NCBI GenBank assembly: GCA_944358325.1
Contig: CALVQV010000006.1
Location: forward strand, 1 to 35,608
Source: an uncultured Bacilli bacterium
GTDB taxonomy: Bacteria > Bacillota_I > Bacilli_A > RF39 > UBA660
Length of the DNA stretch: 35,608 nt
Reading direction: 5' to 3'
The notes under the pieces were generated by a model. It did no database searches. It saw only the letters and a list, made by a program, of their open reading frames with translations, and was not told where the DNA came from. Made by a program: the position numbers and the translations under genes. Below, piece by piece: positions 21,438 to 30,805 of the stretch (within the stretch, counting starts at the first letter, position 1; every line of letters starts with the position of its first letter).

Positions 21438-22001
21438 TTATACATACATATATTTATCCTTATTATATAACTTAGTATGATTAACTTCTCCTTCAAACTC
21501 TGGAATTATAATCGGCTTACCTTCTTTTAAACTTTTTTCTACATCAATAACTCTTTGATTGCGTGAACCTTTAAACTTCAAACTTAAACTCTTTTGTTCT
21601 AAAATAAATCTTCCATCAACCAAAACATCTATCTCATGCAGAAACTTCATTATTTTATTATTAGTTTTACTCATCATCATAAGTTCTTCAAAAGTAAAAC
21701 CCGTATAACACCAAACATTTAAACCTATTTCATGAGCACACTTAGCAATCACACTACATGCTTCAGGTTGCATCATAGGATCGCCACCTGAAAATGTAAT
21801 ACCATCTTGTAAAGGAATATTTTTTAATTCTTCACAAATAGTAGAAGTATCAACTAAAAAGCCACCATTCATATCATGAGTTTCAGGATTATGACATCCT
21901 AAACAATGATGAACACACCCTTGAGTCCAAAGAACTGTTCTAATACCAGGACCATCAACAATACTATCTGGTTGTAATGATGCTGCTAATCTAATTTGCA
22001 T
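21438..22001 (-). CDS. nrdG: Anaerobic ribonucleotide reductase activating enzyme NrdG
   Basis: NrdG is the radical SAM enzyme that makes the glycyl radical on class III ribonucleotide reductase. The 187-aa protein carries the cluster motif CVHHCLGC (Cys29, Cys33, Cys36), preceded by DGPGIRTVLWTQG, and the SAM-binding GGDP in ITFSGGDPMMQPE. Length is slightly above the family norm because of a C-terminal extension. The ATG at 22001 lies 11 bases inside the preceding glycyl-radical gene, so activator and radical domain are coupled in translation. Last gene of nrdD-radical domain-nrdG. Confidence 0.95.
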   Translation of the reverse strand: MQIRLAASLQPDSIVDGPGIRTVLWTQGCVHHCLGCHNPETHDMNGGFLVDTSTICEELKNIPLQDGITFSGGDPMMQPEACSVIAKCAHEIGLNVWCYTGFTFEELMMMSKTNNKIMKFLHEIDVLVDGRFILEQKSLSLKFKGSRNQRVIDVEKSLKEGKPIIIPEFEGEVNHTKLYNKDKYMYV

Positions 22002-22173
22002 TTTTACTAAATGTATGTTTTACACGATCATGTTCTTCAGAACGTTTAGCATTATTAAAACGATCAACTGTTCCTACTAAATAACCCGTAATACGACGAA
22101 TTCTTTCGAATTGTACGCCTTCACCAACCATTTTTTTTGATTCTTTTACTTCTTCTTTAACTTCTGGTTTCAT
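21991..22173 (-). CDS. Stand-alone glycyl radical domain of anaerobic ribonucleotide reductase
   Basis: This 60-aa protein is the C-terminal glycyl radical segment of NrdD made as a separate polypeptide: FERIRRITGYLVGTVDRFNN, then AKRSEEHDRVKH. The radical-bearing residue should be Gly30 in ITGYL. The N-terminal 20 residues are charged (KPEVKEEVKESKK), a linker not part of normal NrdD. The ATG has a very strong GGGGAGG site, and the gene lies 25 bases after the nrdD stop in another frame, with stops between, so this is a designed split and not one read error. Together with nrdD and nrdG it would rebuild the holoenzyme. Confidence 0.88.
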   Translation of the reverse strand: MKPEVKEEVKESKKMVGEGVQFERIRRITGYLVGTVDRFNNAKRSEEHDRVKHTFSKNAN

Positions 22174-22198
22174 AATTATTCCTCCCCTTAAACCATTG

Positions 22199-24505
22199 TT
22201 ATCTTATTTTATCTATACTTACAGGTTCACCTGTACGTCTACCACATCCAGGACAAACATCACCAATAACACCTACATAACCACACGCAGGATCACGGTC
22301 AACAGGATGATTAATTGCTCCATAACCAATACCTGCTTCTTTCATTAAACGAACAACTTTCATAAACGCTGGAACATTTAAAGCAGTATCTCCATCTAAT
22401 TCAACATATGTTATATGACCGCCATTAGTAAGCGCATGATATGGTGCCTCTAACTTAATCTTCTTTTCAATACTAATATTGTAATATACTGGAACATGGA
22501 ATGAATTAGTATAATAATCTCTATCTGTAACACCTTTAATTTTTCCATAAATAGCTTTATCAATATTAACAAATCTACCACTTAAACCTTCAGCAGGTGT
22601 TGCGATTAATGAGAAATTTAATTTATATTCTTTAGAATATTCATCAGCTTTATCACGCATATGTTTAATAATCTTTAAACCTAACTTTTGTGACTCTTCA
22701 CTTTCGCCATGATGTTTACCAGTTAAAGCAACTAAACATTCAGCTAAACCAATAAAACCAAATGTAAGTGTCCCATGTTTTAAAACTCTTCTAAGCTTAT
22801 CAGTAGGTTTTAATCTTTCACCATCAATCCATACACCTTGACCCATTAAAAATGGGAAATTATATACATGCTTATTACATTGAATTTCAAATCTTTCTAA
22901 CAATTGATCTTTAACTAAATCTAGTAATTCATCAAGTTCATTAAAGAAACCTTTCATATCAGCTTTTTTTCCATCTAAAATTCCATATTTAATACCTAAT
23001 CTTGGTAAATTAATTGAAGTAAAACTTAAATTTCCACGCCCTGGTGTAATCGCACGATCAGGATCAACAACATTCCCTAAAACTCTCGTACGACATCCCA
23101 TATAACCTACTTCAGTTCTATAATCACCTTGCTTATAACCTACCATATTAAATGGTGCATCAATAAATGAAAAATTAGGGAATAATCTTTTAGCACTTAC
23201 TTTACAAGATAATTCAAATAAATCATAATTTGGATCTCCAGGATTATAGTTAACACCCTCTTTTACTTTAAAAATTGAAATTGGGAAAATTGGAGTTTCA
23301 CCATGACCTAATCCAGCATCTGTAGCAAGTAAATAATTTTTACTAACCATTCTTCCTTCAGCACTAGTATCAGTACCAAAATTAATAGATGAAAAAGGTA
23401 CTTGAGCACCTGCACGACTGTGCATAGTGTTTAAATTATGAATAAAAGCTTCCATAGCTTGATAAGTAATACGATTAGTTTTTGCTAAAGCTTTTTCATA
23501 AGCAACTTCAAAAATGTGGAAAACTTCATTACTATCTTTTGCAAGAGGTTTTAAAATATTTAAATCAACTTCAATACTATTAAATTTATCAACTTCTTTA
23601 GCAACTCTATCCATATTAATAAATGTTAAAAAACCACTAAATTCTAATAAATCATAAATATGTTGTTTAAATTGTTTCTTAAAAGTTTTTAATACACCAG
23701 GAGCCATAAAATAATCAAAAGCAGGAATTGCTTGACCACCATGTTGATCATTTTGATTAGATTGAATAGCAATAGCTGCTAAAGCTCCATAAGACATAAT
23801 ATCATTAGGTTCACGTAAATGACCATGTCCAGTTGAAAAACCATTAAGAAATAATTTATTTAAATCGATTTGACAACAAGTTGTTGTGCCCATTGGTAAA
23901 AAATCCATATCATGAATATGAATAGCACCTGTATCATGTGCTTCAGCAAACTTTGGCTTCATTAAATATGATTTAGCAAACTCTTTAGAAATTGTACTAC
24001 CATATTGAAGCATTGTCCCCATTGCCGTATCACCATCAACATTGGCATTTTCTCTTTTCATATCTTCTTCATGAGCACTTTTTAAGCCCAAACCTTCTAG
24101 CGTCTTTAAAAACTTATGTTGTTTCTTATCATCAAAAAACATTTTACGAGATTGATTTCTTCTTTCACGATAAGCACTAAAAGCTTCATAAACATCAATA
24201 TATTTTTTCTTTTGCAACTCTTCTTCAATAATATCTTGAATATCTTCTATCTTAATTCTAGAATTTTCTTCATACTTACTTTCTATATTTGCGATTACTG
24301 CATCATAAACTTTATTAATATCTTTTTCAGTATACATACTTCCTGTAGTTGCTAATTCAGTTGTTGGATCATCATCATTTTGAATAACTGAATCAAAACC
24401 TTTTTTTATTGCAAGTGCAATTTTTGTTCCATCAAAATCCACTTTTTTTCCATTTCTTTTAACTACTGTTAAAGTTTCTAATATACTTTTTTCTGCTACT
24501 TTCAT
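22199..24505 (-). CDS. nrdD: Anaerobic ribonucleoside-triphosphate reductase NrdD lacking its glycyl radical domain
   Basis: This class III reductase makes deoxynucleotides without oxygen. The 768-aa protein has an N-terminal ATP-cone (about 12-115, VVKRNGKKVDFDGTKI and the YEAFSAYRERR end), then the ten-stranded barrel with HIHDMDFLPMGTTTCCQIDL, NTMHSRAGAQVPFSSINFG and NGGHITYVELDGD. The C-terminal zinc site is DPACGYVGVIGDVCPGC. It stops at GEPVSIDKIR, exactly where the glycyl radical segment RRITGYL would follow; that segment is on the next gene. The ATG at 24505 follows AGGAGGAA, and a good sigma-A promoter stands upstream. Confidence 0.95.
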   Translation of the reverse strand: MKVAEKSILETLTVVKRNGKKVDFDGTKIALAIKKGFDSVIQNDDDPTTELATTGSMYTEKDINKVYDAVIANIESKYEENSRIKIEDIQDIIEEELQKKKYIDVYEAFSAYRERRNQSRKMFFDDKKQHKFLKTLEGLGLKSAHEEDMKRENANVDGDTAMGTMLQYGSTISKEFAKSYLMKPKFAEAHDTGAIHIHDMDFLPMGTTTCCQIDLNKLFLNGFSTGHGHLREPNDIMSYGALAAIAIQSNQNDQHGGQAIPAFDYFMAPGVLKTFKKQFKQHIYDLLEFSGFLTFINMDRVAKEVDKFNSIEVDLNILKPLAKDSNEVFHIFEVAYEKALAKTNRITYQAMEAFIHNLNTMHSRAGAQVPFSSINFGTDTSAEGRMVSKNYLLATDAGLGHGETPIFPISIFKVKEGVNYNPGDPNYDLFELSCKVSAKRLFPNFSFIDAPFNMVGYKQGDYRTEVGYMGCRTRVLGNVVDPDRAITPGRGNLSFTSINLPRLGIKYGILDGKKADMKGFFNELDELLDLVKDQLLERFEIQCNKHVYNFPFLMGQGVWIDGERLKPTDKLRRVLKHGTLTFGFIGLAECLVALTGKHHGESEESQKLGLKIIKHMRDKADEYSKEYKLNFSLIATPAEGLSGRFVNIDKAIYGKIKGVTDRDYYTNSFHVPVYYNISIEKKIKLEAPYHALTNGGHITYVELDGDTALNVPAFMKVVRLMKEAGIGYGAINHPVDRDPACGYVGVIGDVCPGCGRRTGEPVSIDKIR

Positions 24506-24531
24506 AATTTCCTCCTACAATTTACACTTAC

Positions 24532-24560
24532 ATTATGATACTATTTTTTTAACTTGTCAA
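24532..24560 (-). promoter_or_regulatory. Sigma-A promoter of the nrdD operon
   Basis: The minus strand reads TTGACA (24560-24555), 17 bases, CATAAT (24537-24532), 27 bases before the nrdD ATG. I could not recognise an NrdR box. Confidence 0.75.
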
Positions 24561-24891
24561 TACCTTTTTTCGAACTAATGTTTGCTATAACTGAGTTAGC
24601 CTTTAATTTTCAAGAAAATTAAGAAAAAAATTTTTTTACTTTTTTTATTTTTTAATTTTTTTGTTTTTTTATTTATTTCTTTTTAGTTAAAAAAATGAAA
24701 CTTTGCCCTTATTTTTCAATATATTAACCTAAAATTAATTAAAAATTTAAAAACAAATTTTTTTAGCAAAAACCGCAAAAATTAAAAAAATACTTTTTTC
24801 AAAAAATCATTTTTTACATTTTTTTTACACACCACAAAAAACTGCTTTTCATGCTTTTAAACATAAAAACATATACTTATATAGGTGAACT
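24561..24891. other. Extremely AT-rich intergenic region between nrdD and a deacetylase gene
   Basis: No gene is seen in about 330 bases. The left part is dominated by long T-runs on the plus strand and the right part by A-runs, so the DNA may be curved. Near the right end TCATGCT (24849-24855), 14 bases, CATATACT (24870-24877) is a weak sporulation-type promoter candidate for the plus-strand gene, which starts after AGGTGAAC. Confidence 0.5.
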
Positions 24892-26157
24892 ATGAAAACA
24901 AAAATAATACTTCTTTTTTTAATTATTATAACTCTAAGTTCTTGTAAAAATAACAACATTTTATTAAATAAAAATATTGAAACTATCATCGAAGAAAATA
25001 ATCCAAATTATTTAATAAGTATCAACTACCCATCAACGAATATAAAAAAACTTGATACCATCTTAAAAAAAGAAATTGATGATACAATTAAACTTTTCAA
25101 AAAAGAATATGTTGATTATAACAATAAAGAAAAATCCGAATTAAATATTGACTACACATATTCTCTAATAAATGAACGTTACATAAACGTAACTTTAACA
25201 ATATTTATCAATAAACCATATCTAGCTCACCCTATCACCTATTTAAAAACATATGTATTTGATATTAAAACAAATAAATTATTAACTATTAATGATTTAA
25301 CAAACGATAATTTATCTACTATATTAGAACAACAATTAAAAAATAAATACAAAGATTGCATACTGGAAGAAAAAATAAATTTAAACAAAGATACCTTATT
25401 TACCTTTTCAGATACTATTTTAACTATTTATTTTAATCCGTATATTTTAACAAGCGGCTATTGCGGTATCATCAAATTACAAATACCATTAACAAATATT
25501 AATTTAAAAATACCTATTTCCTTAGATGAAGAAGAAACTAATACAACTATAAATATCGCAAATGAAAAAAATATTATTGATATAAATAAACCTGTAGTAG
25601 CCTTAACATTTGATGATGGGCCGAGTAAATATACAGATGAAATATTAGAATTACTAAAAAAATATAATATCAATGCAACTTTCTTTGTTCTTGGTAATAA
25701 AGTAAAACATTATAGTGAAACTATTAAAAAAACATTAGAGTTAGGTAACGAAATAGGAAATCATTCCTACAATCACAAACAATTAACTAAACTATCTATA
25801 ATTGAATTACAAGAACAAATAAATAAAACGCAAGATATTATTAAAGAAATTACAGGTTATACCCCTAAATTATTAAGACCAACTTATGGAGAAATAAATA
25901 ACACTATTAGAGAAAACACTAACTTGAAAATTGTTTTATGGAATGTTGATTCTCTAGATTGGAAAAAGAAAAATAGTAATGACATTGCTTCTTCAGTTAT
26001 TAAAAATACTAAAAATGGTTCAATTATTTTAATGCATGACACAAAAAAAAGAACTATTGAAGCTCTTGAAATAATTATTCCTAAACTATTAGAAAAAGAA
26101 TATCAATTCGTTACAATTAGTGAATTAGAAGAAGTTAATTTATTAAAACAGAACTAG
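24892..26157 (+). CDS. Polysaccharide deacetylase lipoprotein
   Basis: The 421-aa product has a lipoprotein signal with lipobox LSSC (Cys18), a middle region (about 30-220) resembling the DUF4163/DUF3298 module found before Bacillus peptidoglycan deacetylases (YTYSLINERYINVTLTIF, YLKTYVFDIKTNKLLTINDL), and a complete NodB domain. Catalytic motifs are LTFDDGPS, NHSYNH for the metal His pair, LRPTYGEIN, and the late ILMHDT. It should deacetylate N-acetyl sugars of the wall or spore cortex at the outer membrane face. The ATG follows AGGTGAAC; the next gene starts 8 bases after the stop. Confidence 0.93.
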   Translation: MKTKIILLFLIIITLSSCKNNNILLNKNIETIIEENNPNYLISINYPSTNIKKLDTILKKEIDDTIKLFKKEYVDYNNKEKSELNIDYTYSLINERYINVTLTIFINKPYLAHPITYLKTYVFDIKTNKLLTINDLTNDNLSTILEQQLKNKYKDCILEEKINLNKDTLFTFSDTILTIYFNPYILTSGYCGIIKLQIPLTNINLKIPISLDEEETNTTINIANEKNIIDINKPVVALTFDDGPSKYTDEILELLKKYNINATFFVLGNKVKHYSETIKKTLELGNEIGNHSYNHKQLTKLSIIELQEQINKTQDIIKEITGYTPKLLRPTYGEINNTIRENTNLKIVLWNVDSLDWKKKNSNDIASSVIKNTKNGSIILMHDTKKRTIEALEIIIPKLLEKEYQFVTISELEEVNLLKQN

Positions 26158-26165
26158 AAACAAAT

Positions 26166-26534
26166 ATGAAAATTGATTCTCTTTTTCTAAATCAAATATT
26201 TTTTACTATTGCTTTTATTTTAGTAACTATTTTATCTTTAACAATTTTTTATGATGCCTATTTAAAATTTCAAAAAAAAGAAGGACTATATACAAATGAA
26301 GAAGCTGAAAAAATTATTAGAATTACACGTGTCATAACTTTAATAATTGTTATCTTATTTTTTATAAATACTTATGAAGGCACAAAAGTAGCTAAAGAAT
26401 TAGATCGTTATAACTATAACTTAAAAATACAATTAATTAGTTCTATAATCACCATTATCCCAGCAATACTATCTGTTTATGTTGCCTTTAGTAGTGAAAA
26501 TGAATTTGTTCAATCATTTAACTCTGAAACATAA
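26166..26534 (+). CDS. Small membrane protein of unknown function (122 aa)
   Basis: Not recognised. Three hydrophobic segments (about 8-30, 52-72, 85-108) separate a short charged loop, FQKKEGLYTNEEAEKIIR, and a loop with YEGTKVAKELDRYN. It starts 8 bases after the deacetylase lipoprotein stop, with no strong ribosome site of its own, so it is likely translated by coupling. It ends at a shared terminator. A role with the deacetylase is only implied by position. Confidence 0.7.
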   Translation: MKIDSLFLNQIFFTIAFILVTILSLTIFYDAYLKFQKKEGLYTNEEAEKIIRITRVITLIIVILFFINTYEGTKVAKELDRYNYNLKIQLISSIITIIPAILSVYVAFSSENEFVQSFNSET

Positions 26535-26560
26535 AACAAGATTATCTCTAATCTTGTTTT
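26533..26560. terminator. Bidirectional terminator between the small membrane gene and nrnA
   Basis: A perfect 12-bp stem, AAAACAAGATTA / TAATCTTGTTTT, with loop TCTC and T-rich flank serves both convergent genes and overlaps the nrnA stop. Confidence 0.9.
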
Positions 26561-27522
26561 TCTTTAGCCTTATAATCAAAACATTCTTTATCTAAATCAG
26601 CAACTAATTTTTCAAGTTCTTCAGAATTAGCAACACGCGCACCACTAGCATAAATGTGTCCTCCACCATTATATTTACTAGCCACTTCATTAATAATAGG
26701 ACCTCTACTTCTAATTGAACCACGAATATTATTATTTTGTTTATCAACCGTAAAAATAGCCCATACTAATATTTCATCTATATAATTAAACTCACTAACC
26801 ATATTACGAGCTGTAGCAGCATCAACATCATATTTACTTAAAGCTTCATCTTCAACTAAAATATAAGCAAGACCATTTTCACTAACTTTAAAATTATCAA
26901 CTATATAACTTTGAAATTTTTTTTCTTTTAAAGAACGCATGTATAAAGATTCATATAAACCTGTTATATCAATATTAGTATCAGCAATTAAACGTGCCAT
27001 AATACCAAAAGTTTTAGGCGTTGTATAATAAAATAAGAAACGATTAGTATCAGCAACAACACCAATATATAACTTTTCAGCTGCTTCTTTTGTCATTACT
27101 AATTTAGTATTAAAAATTAATTCAATAATCATTTGACTTGCACTACTAGCTTTATCATCTATCCATTCTAAATCACAAGTTTTCTCTACAAAAGGATGAT
27201 GATCAATTTTAATCGAATAAGCAAAATCACGAGGGTTAGCACCATCTATTCTTTTATAATCAGGTGTATCCGTAACAATAAGTAATGCATCATCAACTTT
27301 TTCAGGCAACTTATCTAAAATACCAATATACTTAAAACGACTAGCTGGAAAACCAATAGTATACACTTTCTTATCTGGAAAAGTATTAATAATAACATCA
27401 CGAAGAGCGATACTACTAGCTAAAGCATCAGGATCAGCCCCAACATGACGAGCAATAACAATCTTATCATATTCTTTTATTTTTTTATAAATTCTTTTAT
27501 ATATATTATCTTTAAAAAACAT
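26548..27522 (-). CDS. nrnA: DHH-family oligoribonuclease / pAp phosphatase NrnA
   Basis: NrnA-type DHH proteins degrade nano-RNA and dephosphorylate pAp; some act on c-di-AMP breakdown products. The 324-aa protein shows HVGADPDALASS, VTDTPDYKRID, the DHH motif in KIDHHPFVE, VVADTNRFLF, and the DHHA1 domain ending GSIRSRGPIINEVASKYNGG with GGGH. The start at 27522 has GTGTGATATT upstream and gives the conserved N-terminus; the extension to 27564 is unlikely. A strong terminator behind ackA precedes it, so it is probably transcribed on its own. Confidence 0.92.
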   Translation of the reverse strand: MFFKDNIYKRIYKKIKEYDKIVIARHVGADPDALASSIALRDVIINTFPDKKVYTIGFPASRFKYIGILDKLPEKVDDALLIVTDTPDYKRIDGANPRDFAYSIKIDHHPFVEKTCDLEWIDDKASSASQMIIELIFNTKLVMTKEAAEKLYIGVVADTNRFLFYYTTPKTFGIMARLIADTNIDITGLYESLYMRSLKEKKFQSYIVDNFKVSENGLAYILVEDEALSKYDVDAATARNMVSEFNYIDEILVWAIFTVDKQNNNIRGSIRSRGPIINEVASKYNGGGHIYASGARVANSEELEKLVADLDKECFDYKAKEKQD

Positions 27523-27571
27523 AATATCACACTTTCTACTAAAGCAATTATAACAAATAATCAAAAAAAAA

Positions 27572-27589
27572 GAAATGATAACTCATTTC
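27572..27589 (-). terminator. Intrinsic terminator of ackA
   Basis: A perfect 7-bp stem, GAAATGA / TCATTTC, with a 4-nt loop is followed on the minus strand by nine T. Confidence 0.85.
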
Positions 27590-27608
27590 CTTTTACAAAA
27601 TTATACTA

Positions 27609-28784
27609 TTAAACTAAAGCATATGTATCGCGAGCAATCATTACTTCTTCATCAGTTGGAATAATATAGCAAGGTATTTTAGAATCTGCAGTTGTAATTA
27701 AAGTTTCTTTACCACGAACATCATTACTAGTAGGATCTACTTCTACACCTAATACTTTTAAACCATCCATAACTTCACGACGTGTACTAATTGAATTTTC
27801 ACCTACACCAGCAGTAAAGATAATAGCGTCGCATCCTTCAAGTTCAACATAATATTTAGCAATATAATCAATAATTCTTCTTACATACATTTTTTGAGCA
27901 AGTAAGCATCTTTCATTTCCTTTATTAATACCATCTTCAATATCACGTGAATCGCTACTAACACCACTTATGCCAAGTAAACCACTTTGTTTATTTAAAG
28001 CAGTATCCATTTCTTTTGGACTCATTTTAGTTTTTTCCATAATATATGGCACAATTGTAGCATCAATATCACCACAACGACTACCCATAATTAATCCAGC
28101 ATTAGGAGTTAATCCCATAGATGTATTAATACATTTACCATCACGAACAGCACTTATACTAGCACCATTTCCAATGTGACAAGTAATTAATTTAGTATTA
28201 GTTCTTCCTAAAATTTCATTAGCTCTTAAACTAACATATTTATGACTTGTACCATGAGCACCATATCTTCTTACTTTATAATCTGTATACCATTCATATG
28301 GAACAGCATATAAATAAGTTTCTTCTTCCATTGTTTGATGGAAAGCAGTATCAAATACAACTGTTTGAACAGCATTTGGTACAACTGCTTGAGCTGCACG
28401 AATACCAACAATAGCAGCTGGATTATGAAGAGGTGCTAAAGCACTTAATTCATCTATCTTAGCAATAACATCTTCTGTAACAACAACAGTCTTATCAAAG
28501 TAAGCTCCACCTTGGACAACACGATGTCCAATACCTTTAATTTCATCTAAGCTTTCTACAACTTTATTTTCTTTTAATTCATCAATTAAAATTTCAAAAG
28601 CTTTTTTATGATCTTTAAGTTCTGCTTCTTTCTTAATCTTTTCTCCATTAATTTTAATTGTGTAAAAACTTCCATCAATACCGATACGTTCAAAAACCCC
28701 TGATATTAATGCTTTTTCTTCTGGCATTTCATACATTTGAAATTTTAATGATGAACTACCACAGTTAACTGATAATATTTTCAT
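27609..28784 (-). CDS. ackA: Acetate kinase
   Basis: AckA interconverts acetyl phosphate plus ADP with acetate plus ATP, the substrate-level ATP step of fermentation. The 391-aa product begins MKILSVNCGSSSLKFQ, with GHRVVQGG, ALAPLHNPAAIVG, VFDTAFHQTM, RYGAHGTSHKYV, CHIGNGASI and FTAGVGENS, all characteristic ASKHA-fold motifs. Length is normal. The ATG follows AGGAGG, 8 bases after the phosphatase gene. No phosphotransacetylase gene is in the window. It ends the dusB-lysS operon. Confidence 0.97.
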   Translation of the reverse strand: MKILSVNCGSSSLKFQMYEMPEEKALISGVFERIGIDGSFYTIKINGEKIKKEAELKDHKKAFEILIDELKENKVVESLDEIKGIGHRVVQGGAYFDKTVVVTEDVIAKIDELSALAPLHNPAAIVGIRAAQAVVPNAVQTVVFDTAFHQTMEEETYLYAVPYEWYTDYKVRRYGAHGTSHKYVSLRANEILGRTNTKLITCHIGNGASISAVRDGKCINTSMGLTPNAGLIMGSRCGDIDATIVPYIMEKTKMSPKEMDTALNKQSGLLGISGVSSDSRDIEDGINKGNERCLLAQKMYVRRIIDYIAKYYVELEGCDAIIFTAGVGENSISTRREVMDGLKVLGVEVDPTSNDVRGKETLITTADSKIPCYIIPTDEEVMIARDTYALV

Positions 28785-28792
28785 AATTCCTC

Positions 28793-29326
28793 CTATAATT
28801 CATATTCTTCAATACGGCAATTAGCCGCTTCATAACCTGTCATATCACCATCACTAGGTATACCATTAAAATAATAATATATTATTCTACATATACCACT
28901 ATGTGTAGCAATTAAAACAGTTTTATCACTATAATTTTTCTTTAACATTTCTAAAAAACTAGAAACACGATTATATAAATCACGAACATTTTCAGCTTTT
29001 TCATACATCTTATTTAAATTATAATTCCAATATTCGTATAAATTAATCTTTCTACGATCTACACCTTCAAATTCTCCGTGATTACGACTTCTTAAATTAT
29101 CATCACAAATAATTTTAATTTTACCATCACTAATTATTTTAGCTGTATCTAAAGCTCTATCTTTTGGTGATGAAAAAATAATATCAATATGTACATTCTT
29201 TAACTTATCTCTAGCAGCACAAGCCTGTTCTATTCCCTTTTCATTTAATTGTGTATTCATATTACCTTGCATGATTTTACCAATATTTTCATTGGTTTCA
29301 CCATGTCTAACAACATATAATTTCAT
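28793..29326 (-). CDS. Histidine phosphatase (phosphoglycerate mutase family)
   Basis: The 177-aa protein has the family start VVRHGETNENIGKIMQG with the nucleophilic His9 in RHGE, SSPKDRALDTAKII, LRSRNHGEFEG, and the second catalytic His in ATHSGICRI. It is shorter than glycolytic dPGM and most like the CobC/PhoE group, so a phosphatase of unknown substrate is the sensible call. The ATG at 29326 overlaps the lysS stop by one base (TAATG). Confidence 0.88.
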   Translation of the reverse strand: MKLYVVRHGETNENIGKIMQGNMNTQLNEKGIEQACAARDKLKNVHIDIIFSSPKDRALDTAKIISDGKIKIICDDNLRSRNHGEFEGVDRRKINLYEYWNYNLNKMYEKAENVRDLYNRVSSFLEMLKKNYSDKTVLIATHSGICRIIYYYFNGIPSDGDMTGYEAANCRIEEYEL

Positions 29327-30795
29327 TAATCTTTTTTACGCATCAAAGGGAACATAATAACATCTTTAATATTTTCTGAATTAGTTAAAATTTGAAGTAA
29401 ACGATCTATACCCATACCCCAACCAGAAATTGGTGGCATACCATATTCCATAGCTTCAATATATTCATAATCCATAGGCATAGCTTCAACATCACCTTTA
29501 GCTTTTAACTCTGCTTGTTTTAACAAACGTGCCTCTTGATCTTGAGGATCAACTAATTCTGAATAAGCATTAATAATTTCGGCTCCATTAATAATTAATT
29601 GGAAACGATCTGTAATATTTTTATTATCATCATTAGCACGCGCTAAAGGAGAAAGTTCAATTGGATGTTTAATTAAATATACTGGTCCTAATACATTTGG
29701 ACGAGCTACTTTTTTATACAATTGATCAACTAAATTACCATAACCTAAATCTTCTAATGGTACTTCTGAATCAATTTCAATCTTTTCTTCTTTAATTTTT
29801 GCAAGTAAACTTTCTTTAGTATTATAAACATCTATATCAATACTAGAATATTTTAAAATTAAATCTCTAAATGATATAGCAGGCCAAGTTCCACTTAAAT
29901 CAATTTCTTTATCATCGATATTTAAAACTAAAGTACCAAATAATTTTTGAATAATAGTTTGTAACATATTTTGTAAAAAACGCATATTATCTTCATAATT
30001 TAAGTAAGCACCATAACCTTCAATCATTGTAAAATCTTGAAGATGAGTTGCATCCATACCTTCATTTCTAAAACAACGTGCGATTTCAAATACTTTTGTA
30101 AAACCACCAACTACAGCTCTTTTTAAATAAGTTTCTGGTGCAATACGTAAATATAAATCAACATCTAAAGCATTATGATGTGTAATAAATGGTTTAGCTG
30201 TCGCACCACTTGCTTTATTATTTAAAATAGGTGTTTCTATTTCAATATAACCTTCATCATTTAAATAATTACGTAACTCTTTAATAAAATTAGAACGCAA
30301 TAAAAATTTCTTTCTTGCATCTTCTGACATAATTAAATCCAAATAACGTTCACGATAAACAGTTTCAATATCAGTAAGACCATGAAATTTTTCAGGAAGC
30401 GGTTTTAAAGCTTTACCTAAAAAACTATAACTATTAGCACGAATAGTTTTTTCACCAGTATGAGTTGTAAAAATTTCTCCCTCAACGCCAATAAAATCAC
30501 CTAAATCAATATACTTTTTAAAGAAAGAGTAAGCATCTTCCCCTACCATATCAATCTTAATTGATACTTGAATACGTCCTTTAATATCTTGTAAAGTTAA
30601 AAAAGAAAGTTTACCCATCTTACGCATTAAAACAATACGTCCAGCTACTCTTACATTAGTAACACCATCTTCTAACTTAGCAGCATCACATAATTCATAA
30701 TTTCTTTCATAGCGTTCTGGATAAGGATTAATAAATTCTTTCATTTCTTCTAAAGTTTGTCTTCTAACTAACTCTTGTTCACTAAATTCTCGCAT
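29326..30795 (-). CDS. lysS: Lysyl-tRNA synthetase, class II
   Basis: LysS charges tRNA-Lys. The 489-aa protein has an N-terminal OB-fold (about 45-165: VAGRIVLMRKMGKLSFLTLQ) and a class II core with motif 1 near FLLRSNFIKELRNYL, motif 2 FRNEGMDATHLQDFTMIEGY and motif 3 GWGMGIDRLLQIL. The start at 30795 follows AGAGGTGA; a start ten codons upstream lacks a ribosome site. In Bacillus lysS also follows dusB (yacF); here an RDD protein lies between. Confidence 0.97.
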   Translation of the reverse strand: MREFSEQELVRRQTLEEMKEFINPYPERYERNYELCDAAKLEDGVTNVRVAGRIVLMRKMGKLSFLTLQDIKGRIQVSIKIDMVGEDAYSFFKKYIDLGDFIGVEGEIFTTHTGEKTIRANSYSFLGKALKPLPEKFHGLTDIETVYRERYLDLIMSEDARKKFLLRSNFIKELRNYLNDEGYIEIETPILNNKASGATAKPFITHHNALDVDLYLRIAPETYLKRAVVGGFTKVFEIARCFRNEGMDATHLQDFTMIEGYGAYLNYEDNMRFLQNMLQTIIQKLFGTLVLNIDDKEIDLSGTWPAISFRDLILKYSSIDIDVYNTKESLLAKIKEEKIEIDSEVPLEDLGYGNLVDQLYKKVARPNVLGPVYLIKHPIELSPLARANDDNKNITDRFQLIINGAEIINAYSELVDPQDQEARLLKQAELKAKGDVEAMPMDYEYIEAMEYGMPPISGWGMGIDRLLQILTNSENIKDVIMFPLMRKKD

Positions 30796-30805
30796 ATTTT
30801 CACCT

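Noticed and set aside
22174-22201. nrdD split as a sequencing error
   Set aside because: The junction has no homopolymer artefact, several stops, an added linker and a very strong ribosome site; one base change would not restore a normal NrdD.
24600-24880. Replication origin in the very AT-rich spacer
   Set aside because: No DnaA boxes or dnaA/dnaN genes are present there; AT-richness alone is not enough.
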